This document shows positions 1-7,998 of a stretch of DNA of 33,435 nt, in pieces; the stretch's first letter is position 1, and the number at the start of each line of letters is the position of its first letter. This stretch comes from Ophioceras dolichostomum. Lineage: Eukaryota; Ascomycota; Sordariomycetes; Magnaporthales; Ophioceraceae. The notes beneath the pieces were generated by a model, which was not told where the DNA came from, did no database searches, and was given only the letters and a program-made list of their open reading frames with translations. The position numbers were made by a program, and so were the translations under genes. Location: NCBI GenBank assembly GCA_003049485.1, contig PYST01000387.1, positions 1 to 33,435 on the forward strand, written 5' to 3'.

Positions 1-96
1 GCAACGGAATAGGATTGGTCTGTAAGAAGGATTGGTTAGTAGAAGTCAGGGGCAGAAGAAAAAAGTGCAAATTAGTAATTAACAAGGACTGTGATA

Positions 97-140
97 ACGT
101 ACTCCACAAGCTCGTGACACACACAAGCTCGTGACACACC
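97..140 (+). repeat. Left terminal inverted repeat of the Fot1-like element
   Basis: Begins ACGTACTCC and is the reverse complement of 1914-1957 with four mismatches over 44 bp. The complementarity runs three more bases outward (94-96) through the TA. It contains two direct copies of a 15-mer centred on AAGCTCGTGACA at 106-120 and 123-137, 17 bp apart, possibly repeated transposase-binding sites (inference). Confidence 0.9.
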
Positions 141-230
141 TTTATGGACGGTGTTGATATTTATGCCAGATAAAACCACCAAAACGCCAAGTATGAATTA
201 AAACTAGCTTGGACTGAATACATTAGACAT

Positions 231-1859
231 TTATTCGTCTTTTGCACCGGTGCGCGCATTGTGTCCAGGCTTGCCGCATTTGCCGCATCGCCGTCGAACC
301 GGCCGCCCCTCTCCGGCTGGGCCACCACTTCCACGCATTTCCTCTTGCAGCTGCCCATCAACCGCCTTCTGATCCAGCAGCTCCTGTACATCTCGTACAC
401 TAAGTGATCCTCCCTGATGAACACGTGTTTTTTTAGCCCTCCAGCATTTGCTGAGCGCCTCGTTCGCCTTCCGTAGCGAAGATACCTCTGCCTTGAGGAG
501 GGCTACCTCGTGCATGATTGCCTTCGCCCCCTTTGCAAATTGGTCGACAGCAGCGAGCATAGAGGTCGGAGAGCTGTTCTGATGATTTGAAATCCGAGTC
601 TTGATGTGTTCAGACTGCGAATCTGCCTCCAGCACTGTCTGAGGTGTTTTAGAGGCCCAAGGGTCAGCCTCAGCAGGAGGGGACCCGGGCGGTGTCGGCG
701 TCCGCAACTTGACATCCAGCTTAGATATAACACATTCTGGATCCAGAGGTGAAAGACCAGCTCCTCGAAAGCCTCCATGAATGTTTTTCTCAGTCATAGA
801 CGCAAAAAAGGCATCTTTGAAAGCCGAAAGGAACTCGAGCCTGGTTACGTGGTTAACGTGGGACCTCATCAAGTCTTCGATTTGTCGGGTATACGCCCTT
901 TTCAGCTGACTGAAACACCCAACGTCGAGTGGTTGAAGGATGTGAGATGAGTGCGGAGGCATGCAAAGCGTAACGATGTTGTGTGCCTGGCAATAGAGTT
1001 CAAAGTTCGTCGAGTGATAGCTCTCATGGCCGTCCATCACTAATAGACGATGGGAGCCTTTGGTGCGAGCTGAGGTGTATTTATCGAAGTGCTGAATCCA
1101 TTCCAAGCCTCGTTCGTTTGCAGTCCATCCATTGTCGCTTGTTGCCAGGACCCAATCGTATGGGAGGTCGCTTTCCGAGTACCAGTTTGCCAGATGGTAC
1201 TGCCCTTTTAGGATGATGAACGGCGGGATCGTCCAGCCGCGAGAATTGACACCTTGAATGACGGTAGCCCATTCTCGATTGCCAGGTTGGACTAGCTTTG
1301 CCTTGCTGCGTCCATCAGAAGTCGTGACGACCATGACTGATGAAATAACGCCCATGAGGAAGCCCGTTTCGTCGAAGTTGTAGATGTCGTCATCACTGAT
1401 CCCATACTTGGCCTTGGTATTTCGCACAAGGTCAAACCACTCAGATATAACCTTGGGGTCTTCGCTTTTGGCCCTTTGGTAATCGTACTTTCGAACCCAG
1501 CATGTTTTGAGCTCGGGGCGACGCTTGACAAAGTTCGTAACCTAATTCTTGCCGATGGTGCCTGCGGCGCGCTCCGCGAGTAGTCGGTTGGCCATATTTT
1601 CAACACCAGACGGCCGGGGAGGAAATCCGCGAGAATCTAGGCCGAGGACATGTTTGACAAGCGCCTCCTCCTCTGATTCAGTGAGTTTTCGTAGTTTGGG
1701 CAAGATATCGCGTCTCGAAGGTAAACCGCGTCTCCGACGAGCCAAGGTTGCGAAGCTGACTGAGCAGATGCTGGCAGCGGCTCGGATGCTCAGATTTGGA
1801 TCGGATTGTAAAGCTTGAAGAGCGAGAATCAATTTTCTCTCGTTATTTGAGTGTGCCAT
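231..1859 (-). pseudogene. Fot1/pogo-type transposase with one in-frame TAG
   Basis: Starts at ATG 1859-1857 and ends at TAA 233-231; 543 codons if the internal stop is ignored. Residues about 5-50 look like a psq-type helix-turn-helix (AALQALQSDPNLSIRAAA followed by a TLARRR turn) and about 55-125 like a CENP-B/Tc5 HTH (SRGFPPRPSGVENMANRLLA). The DDE_1 catalytic region shows the three acidic positions in YNFDETGF, LLVMDGHESY and HILQPLDVGCF. A predicted coiled coil lies near VALLKAEVSSLRKANEAL, and a C-terminal CCHC-like knuckle has CGKCGKPGHNART followed by Gly where the last Cys is expected. Codon 106 (1544-1542) is TAG in a GKN-stop-VTNFVKRRPEL context where the family normally has Trp. 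The frame is otherwise open, so this is a recent, lightly damaged copy. Confidence 0.9.
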
Positions 1860-1913
1860 GTCTTGTTGTGAAGAAATACATGATAGATGAAAGTGTGTCG
1901 CGTTGTCGCGATT

Positions 1914-1957
1914 GGTGTGTCACGAGCTTGTATGTGTCACGGGCTTATGGATTACGT
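1914..1957 (-). repeat. Right terminal inverted repeat of the Fot1-like element
   Basis: Mirror of 97-140 with four differences, reading ACGTAATCC from the outer end on the minus strand. The inner copy of the 15-mer subrepeat is identical to the left end; the outer copy differs at two bases. The adjacent TA at 1958-1959 matches TA at 95-96. Confidence 0.9.
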
Positions 1958-3299
1958 TATACATACCGATCTAATATAAACTTTCTGCTCTAAAGTCGTG
2001 GATTATAGGCGGACGAATGTATCTAGCACGAACGCCCAGAGCCCGAAGACGGTGGCTCAGCGCGTCCGCCGTCTCTATCTTGGAGTCCCTCTTCGAGGAC
2101 ATGCTCTTGAAGAAGGGCTGGCCAAGAATGCTGTCCTTCCACTGCAAGTGCAGCATCTCGCTTTCTGGTGGCTCCAGAGCAAGAAGAGCTTCGATGGTGT
2201 CGTAGTCTCTAAATGCCTTGACTGCGAGGAGGATTGCCAAAATCGGGAGCATGGCGTTACGGATCAGAGGCAGGGGTCCTAACCCCTCGTACAGCGAATG
2301 TTCAGGTCTAAAATTGACATGATCAGAACAAAGAATCACACTGGTATTGAAAAGTAAAAACATACCTTTTGTCGGGTGTGTCTATCATGCCCTTTGCGTC
2401 TCGGACGAACTGGATGGCAAACTCCGCCCGGCCGTGTTCATTACGGGACACTCCAAATTTCATATCTTATTGTCCAGAAACGAGGGCGCCAGCTAGCATG
2501 GTGTAAAAGATGATTTCCAATCCTCCAGTAGCTTACCTTGTAGTACAGACCACGACCGGAGCCAGGCCGACATGTAGATTCAATGAGCTCGCCGATACGT
2601 GCAGAGGAACAAACCATAGCCGTAAACTCAGCCCAGTCATAGACTCGCGCCGCCGGCCTGTTATATTCAACCCAGTCGTTCCCCCACAACTGACGTCCAA
2701 AATGGTCGAAGTGATTCTTTGTTCCAAACCTCCTCGGTCGCTTGCTATGTACCAAACCGATGCTCTTTTCCCGGAGCACGTTGTGCAGTTCGCCGTTGAT
2801 GAACTACACCGGTCAGCTCAGCTCAGAAACGAAGGTGGACATGGACATACATTCGTTACTGTGAGAGTGATGTTTTTGGGAATGGCCTCGTGCTTACGGC
2901 GCCAACCGGCCATAAACTGCTCCAAGTACAGTATGACGGTCCCACGCACTGGGTTCGCATCGTTTCCCGCACCATCAATGCCGAACGCAATCTCCTTCAC
3001 GAAATTTTTCAGGGACTTGACATCATGCGGGTTGGGGTTGTCTTTGGCGTGGTCCTTAACATATCTGGATGATTAAACTGTCAGTGGGACGAATAAAAGT
3101 CAAGTCTACCGGGAGAAATGATAGGAGGATAGAGACGTACTGTTCCCAGAGGCCAATCATGCGATCGTACTCTTTCTGCACCTTGGGTGTGACCTTCTTG
3201 AAGACTGTAGAACCGTCGATCCCCTTATTGCATTGCTCTGAGCCCTTCTTCCTCCCGTTGCGGAAGAAGTCTTGGGTATTTTTCCTCGGCGGCATGATA

Positions 3300-4623
3300 A
3301 TTGGAAGCGGCTGAAGTAAGGAGCAATCACCTCCAGACGGGTCACTGAAGGGAACGCGGAGAGGTGCAGGAGAGGATCGAAGAGTGTCGAACGGTTGAAA
3401 GGTAGAGGACGAGTTTCGGCGGTAGGAGGAAGGGAGGGAAACGATGGGGGGCGGCCGCAATTTCACATAAACGTGCTATTAAAGTGCCAGTCCTCTACAA
3501 AAGGTCAAGGGAAGAAGCAATAGGACCGAACCGCCGCTGGACGACGCCCATCGTCTAGGACATGGGCAACTGGGAGGGCTGGACTCGGGAATGGAGGGGT
3601 GCCAGAAACAGGGACTCTGGCCGCACCCGCGCGCGCCTCCGTCCTGGCGTCGGTGGCCGAATGCCTCGTCCATAGCGGCGGTCGCGTAAAGTTGACAAAA
3701 TTCGAGTGAAAGGCGACGTGGTGTTGGTTGGGCGGGGGACGGGTGTTGGCCTGCGTCCCGCTGAAGAGGGCGANCGGCGGTCGCGTAAAGTTGACAAAAT
3801 TCGAGTGAAAGGCGACGTGGTGTTGGTTGGGCGGGGGGCGGGTGTTGGCCTGCGTTCCGCTGAAGAGGGCGATTGAGGTGATCAAATCCAGAGCATCTCT
3901 AAGCATCCCTGAGCGGGGAGTGACGCGGGCCTGAGCTAGGGCGGCGATGCTGACTAACCCAAACAGGACGCTTGGCACAAAGTTTTGGTCTATGACTACC
4001 TAGGTAGGCCACTGAGGTACCCATGTAAAGGCAGGGAATATCACTTCACGCCCACCCGGCTTCTAGGAAGTGAAAGATACTAGTACTACTACAAGCGGCT
4101 TTGTTTTCAACCGAGGGCACGGAAGTACAGCGGCATCAGCTCGCCACGCGCAGCTTCTTGAAGTCCCTAGTGATACCAACAATAGAATTGTCCTATCCGC
4201 ATGTCAGTTTGATTTTGAGGGACTCACCTCGTTACTTTGACAGGCTGAGACTTTGAGTATCTCGCTCAAAGTGCCTTTCCAGGTCCGTGATCCACCACAG
4301 CAGACTCCCTCCCCCATCCCGTATTCACTTCTGATCTACCCTGGCACTTCGCAGAGAACCGGCCGCAACACAGAGAGACACTACACCAGCTACAAAGATT
4401 CACATTCAGATGGCCAGGGTACTCCTCCAGCTATGGCGGTTACCATGCTGGCATAAGTACTCCTACATCACGGAGTAGTAGTAGCTCCGCCCTTTGAACC
4501 TCCTCCGTTGTCCAACATGCCTTCCATGACCACAACAGTCCCAACTTTAAACCTCCAAGTGAAGCGAGAGCCACAAGGCAGCAACGTGCGTGAAAGCAAA
4601 GTCATCCGATCCAGCCTTCTTTT
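3300..4623. other. Intergenic region beside the DUF3435 gene
   Basis: GC-rich sequence upstream of the DUF3435 start. Open frames cross 3479-3978 on the minus strand and include a signal-peptide-like stretch, but they have no ATG at the right place and run through the artefact-prone duplication, so I do not call a gene. A TACCTAGGTAGG motif lies near 3998-4009. If the DUF3435 gene is a captain, the outer boundary of the element should be in or near this stretch, but no terminal repeat could be recognised. Confidence 0.5.
3676..3872. repeat. 98-bp direct duplication around a single N
   Basis: Positions 3676-3773 and 3775-3872 are the same 98-bp sequence with two substitutions (A/G and C/T), separated only by the ambiguous base at 3774. 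This may be a true tandem duplication, but the lone N between the copies is what results when two contig ends that overlap are scaffolded without merging. No gene is disturbed. Confidence 0.9.
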
Positions 4624-4713
4624 ACCGGTCTGTATCCTGTAGCTAGAGCACAGAAACCGCTTTTCGATACCGGTCTGTATCCTGTAGCTAGAGCACAGAA
4701 ACCGCTTTTCGAT
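4624..4713. repeat. Perfect 45-bp tandem duplication
   Basis: Positions 4624-4668 and 4669-4713 are identical 45-mers beginning ACCGGTCTGTATCC and ending CTTTTCGAT, abutting with no spacer. It lies about 550 bp upstream of the 2EXR-type gene. Confidence 0.97.
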
Positions 4714-4739
4714 CTGGATTCTCCCGCCTATGTATTGTG

Positions 4740-5262
4740 AGAAATCTCGCCTCTCACCTCAAACTCTTTCCTCCTCCCTTCCTCCACCACTCCACCGCCA
4801 TCAACAGTCCTCTTTTTTTTAAAGAAAGAAAAAAGGCTCGCGCGATCTCACAACCTGCCCTTGAGATCTGGAGTCTCTCTCTCTGTCATCTTCACCTCTT
4901 TACTTGCTTGAGCGCTTCTCTGCGTTCTTCTTTTTATCCTTTCTCCGTCTCTCGTCTGGCGCCTCGAGGCGCAGCCACTTCTCTCCCGTCGTCGCTCTCC
5001 TCTTCTTCCCGCCGTTTTCTCGTCTTTTCCCCCGTCTTTTTTTCCCGCCTTTTCTCTCTTGTCGGTTTTCTCGTCTTTTTCTCGTTTTTTCTCTGTTTTT
5101 TCCGGGCGTCTTTTCGTCGTTTCCCCTTACCTTTTTGTGTTTTATCCTCTTGCCCTTGCTTCGTCGTTTCTCTTCTCCTCTTTTTCTTCTTCTTTTGTTT
5201 TCTCTCTCGTCGCTTCTCCCCTCCCTTCCCTTCCCTTCCCTCATCCTCTTTACGGGGCCAGC
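4740..5262 (+). promoter_or_regulatory. Long polypyrimidine tract upstream of the 2EXR-type gene
   Basis: About 500 bp of the plus strand are dominated by C and T, with many TCTTTT, CTTCCC and CTCTCG runs, ending four bases before the ATG at 5266. CT-rich leaders just upstream of start codons are common in filamentous fungi, but this one is unusually long. Open frames across it encode only low-complexity Ser/Phe/Arg strings and are not genes. Confidence 0.55.
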
Positions 5263-5265
5263 GCC

Positions 5266-7003
5266 ATGTCGCGTCTCGGCCAGATATTTGGGGCTCAAGC
5301 CCAGCGAGGCTCTGCCTACACCTCCGGGCTCAATGACCAGCCCGGAAAGGGCATCCTCCAGAACCAGAACGGCGGTGGCGACGGTACGTGCTCGATAATT
5401 CAAACACTTCAAAGATTTGACACATTCAAAACATCGGCTAACCATGGTCTTCTGTGCAGATCAAGATGACAATGGCAGGCAAGCTCTCTTCGAAGCTGCC
5501 GCTGACAACCAAGACGCCATCATGGCCGATGGTAAGTAATTCGAAAATTATGATTTTGTCTGTGCTCGAACATACTGGTAACCTTAGTGTCTTTCTTTCG
5601 AAGGTCGCCGTCCCCCGGCCGGTGAGGGCTCTCAAGCTTCCTCTCGCCGCCCGGTCTTCAGCCAGAAGGCTCGAAGCCGGCGCAGCAGGCCCGGCGGCTA
5701 CGTCTGGCCCTGCGAGCAGACCCGCCGCCGCCACGAGGCCAAGGCCCGGCGCAAGGGCAAGGGCAAGGCCGGCATGAACGCCGCCGCCGCTCTCCGCCGT
5801 CGTCTCCGTCTCCCCCGCGCGGCCGCCGAGGAGCCCGCGGCTCCCAAGATACCCGCCGTCCGCACCCGCTACTCGGTGCGCATCCGCAGCAGGACGGCGG
5901 CCAAGGCCATGGACCGGGTCTGGGACCTGTTCCCCGCCGAGATCCAGGAGCAGGTCTGGCGGCACCACGCCGAGGCGACGCCGCCCGAGCCGCGCGTCGT
6001 CTTCATCCGCAACCTGGCCCGCGTCCACCCCCATCCCGGCCCGCCGCAGTACAAGAACGAGCCGCCCGAGATCTCCCGGATCTCGCGGCAGGCCAGCGCG
6101 GCCTGGAGCGGTAGGAACTACCGCAAGATGTTCGCCCGCCTCCCGCACCCGGTCGAGGACAACCGGGACTTCTGGCGCGCCTTCGGGGCGGAGATCGTGT
6201 GGGACGAGCCGCAGGCCCCCCTCACCCGGCAGCAGCACCTCGCGCGGGAGAGCGAGGAGGAGGGCCGGCCTGCGAGGGTCGTGGCCCTGGCCCCCAAGCC
6301 CAAGAAGCACCACCCGACGGTGGTGGCGCCGCCGGCCGACGCCGAGCCTCCTCACCCGGCCGTGCTCGACAAGCACCGGCACCGCCTCGACCGCAGCGAG
6401 GAGCAGTGGGTGTGCCCGGACGCGGACGTCGTCCTCCTGCCGCCGAGCTGCGACGGCTGCCTGTACAACCGGTGCATGCAGGGCCAGTTCCTTAAGGCGG
6501 ACCTGGCCGCCATCAAGAAGCTGGCCATCGCGCCCTACGAGCCCCTGAACGAGGCGGAGCTGCTCGGCCCGAACCACCACCAGAACCCGCTCTGGCACGG
6601 CCTCCCGGCCGTCTTCCCGAACCTGGAGATCCTGCACGTGGTCGTCAACTACTACGACGACCTCAACGACAACGACGACCACAACGACGAAGACGAAGAG
6701 GGCGGCGTGGGCGGCGTCGTCGTCGAGTCCGCCTTCGACGAGGCCACGGGAGAGCCGATCCCGGGCCGCGGCCCCCTGGCGATGGTGCGCGTCGCCGAGT
6801 CGACGCGACCGCACCTCGCCGGCCTCCGCACCGACTTCCTGCTCTGGAAGTCGATCCGCCGCGCCAACGGCGGCGGCTTCGAGGCGAAGCTGTGGGACGT
6901 CCGTTTCGTGGCCGTCTTCCACCGGCGCCCGGCCGGCCGGTGCAAGAACGGCCGCCAGTACCCGCTTTGCCCCGGCAGGGAGGGGGACCTCATCGTCCGC
7001 TGA
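5266..7003 (+). CDS. 2EXR-domain-like fungal protein, 529 aa
   Basis: Three exons: 5266-5383, 5460-5531 and 5604-7003, with introns of 76 and 72 nt (GTACGT...CAG with a CTAAC branch, GTAAGT...AAG). Phases are consistent and give 529 residues. Residues 65-160 are basic and disordered. From about residue 168 the pattern VWDLFPAEIQEQVWRHH, then EPRVVFI, then ISRISRQASAAW, is that of the fungal 2EXR family, normally reading F-P-x-E-I-R-x-x-I-W near the N-terminus. Later LAIAPYEPL and VFPNLEILHVVV are also family-like. A strongly acidic Asp/Asn/Glu tract follows (coded at about 6650-6705). The family is large in Sordariomycetes and has no established biochemical function. Start context GCGCCATGTC is acceptable and it is the first ATG after the pyrimidine tract. 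Confidence 0.8.
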
Positions 7004-7347
7004 CCGGAAAGCCCGCGGAGTGGGGAACGCGGTCGTCCGGTCGGTCGTTGGTGGAGTGGCCGAGATCTCAGGCCGGAGACCGGTCTCCTTTTTTTTTTTT
7101 GTGGCTCGACTTGTTTTCCTTTTTTTCCTGTTTTTCTCTTCTTTTTTTATTGGAAGGTTGCCGGGGTTTTTTTTCTCTCTTGGCGTGGGCTTTTTTCTTC
7201 TGCTCGCTTTGCCGGTCTGGGTGTTGGGGCTTTTATTTCTTTTTCTTTTCCGGCTTCAATTTTTTGGTAGCCTTTCTGGGCGTTTTCTTCCTCGGGGTTT
7301 CCTTCCCTGTTTTGGCGTGCTTGTGTCCTGTTTGATTTTTTGTGCTT
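7004..7347 (+). other. T-rich 3' flank of the 2EXR-type gene
   Basis: After the stop at 7003 the plus strand turns strongly T-rich, with runs of eight or more T near 7090, 7145 and 7170, up to about 7340. It probably holds the 3' UTR and terminator region. Hydrophobic open frames here are by-products of T-rich codons. Confidence 0.5.
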
Positions 7348-7998
7348 TTATATACCGGAAATCAAAAAGAGTGTGCAGAATCTAATCTTGGTGATCGGCC
7401 TTCGACGTTCGAGGTGTGGGAATATCCATCGTGAAACACCAACACAGGGGGAATGAAGTTGATATGGTGAATCGAATCTGGAAGTGAGTCTACGTCCACG
7501 TATCAGTGGCTGGCGAGCTGCGGTCCCAGGATAGATAGACCTAGGAGAGCGAACCTTGGCTAGTCCTGCGAGAAAACGCTCTGGCTCGAGGCTCTGGTGG
7601 TGATGTCGTCGTTTCCGTCCGGCGTCCTCTGATGATGAACGGGCCCTCTTAGTCTTGTTGTTGACAATCGTGCCGTCCGGTGTGAAGTCGAAGTCGGAGT
7701 CGTCGATCTCGGGAACTGAACCGGACGGATCGAGGTTACCAGGGACGCAGTTGAGTTGAGGCAAGGGGGCAGCAGCTAACTCGCTTCCAATCTTTTCAAA
7801 TTGGTCGCGACACAATGGGGAATGCAGCATTTAAAAAAGTATATGCCATATCCTGTTTATGGAATACCTGGTCGATCTCACGCAAATGCCTTCGACCGTG
7901 TTGTCCTTCAAGCTAATATCTTCCATCAGGGCGGTCTTGAAATCCTCTGGGAGGTCACAGAGGTCAATATGGAGGCGCATAAGGCGACGATCAGGCAT
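7348..7998 (-). CDS. Doubtful small hypothetical protein, about 186 aa
   Basis: A possible two-exon model on the minus strand: 7998-7882 and 7791-7348, with a 90-nt intron (GTGAGA...AAAAG) that keeps phase 0. The first exon reads MPDRRLMRLHIDL and then an acidic/hydrophobic segment. The second has an acidic patch (EIDDSDFDFTPDG) followed by a basic, nuclear-localisation-like stretch (KTKRARSSS, GRKRRHHH). No family is recognised. The donor is weak and the C-terminal third looks random, so the true gene may be shorter, spliced differently, or absent. It is convergent with the 2EXR-type gene. Confidence 0.3.

Larger units (their letters stand above)
97..1957 (-). mobile_element. Fot1-like (pogo/Tc1-mariner class) DNA transposon, complete with TIRs
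   Basis: A 1861-bp element, the size usual for fungal Fot1 elements. It is bounded by imperfect inverted repeats at 97-140 and 1914-1957 and flanked by the dinucleotide TA at 95-96 and 1958-1959, the target duplication of this superfamily. It holds one transposase frame on the minus strand. Flanking sequence on both sides belongs to one intron of a DUF3435 gene: donor GTATGT at 1966-1961, branch-like CTAAC and acceptor ACAG ending at 20. Removing the element and one TA restores an intron of about 100 nt. The transposase frame has one internal stop, so this copy is probably non-autonomous unless the stop is suppressed. Sequence between the TIRs is not AT-rich, so any mutation by RIP was light. 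Confidence 0.9.
1..3295 (-). pseudogene. DUF3435 tyrosine-recombinase-like gene (Starship-captain family), interrupted and probably inactive, 3' end off window
   Basis: Exons read on the minus strand: 3295-3141, 3064-2851, 2803-2537, 2465-2366, 2307-1967, and 19-1 continuing off the window. The start is the first ATG of MPPRKNTQDFF. Family-typical segments are seen in order: FGIDGAGND and VRGTV, MAGWRRKHEAIPKN, LVHSKRPRRFGTKNHF, the SSARIGELIEST segment with a candidate catalytic Arg, GSGRGLYYK, DKRPEHSLYEG, and IHDFRAESLY with an HxxR pair. The nucleophile Tyr should lie beyond position 1. PF11917/DUF3435 includes Starship captains, which mobilise very large fungal elements. Damage: an in-frame TAG at 1973-1971 just after AESLY; a one-base frame conflict where exon 3 (ends 2537, phase 0) meets exon 4 (starts 2465); and a pogo-type element inside the last visible intron. 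Joined across that intron the frame reads LY-stop-IDQSYSVA, a typical continuation. Family call is good; captain status is inference. Confidence 0.8.

Noticed and set aside
1486..1500. GGTTCGAA-like word resembling a tRNA B box (minus strand)
   Set aside because: It is part of the transposase coding frame, and no acceptor stem or A box fits around it.
3505..3978. Minus-strand frame with a signal-peptide-like start
   Set aside because: It begins with GTG rather than ATG, contains the N and the duplicated 98 bp, and shows no family pattern.
4737..5469. Long frames on both strands over the pyrimidine tract
   Set aside because: Low-complexity Ser/Phe/Leu or Lys/Arg/Glu strings produced by CT-rich DNA.
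5438..6922. 494-codon minus-strand frame opposite the 2EXR-type gene
   Set aside because: An antisense by-product of a GC-rich exon; composition is Val/Leu/Arg/Gly-rich without motifs.
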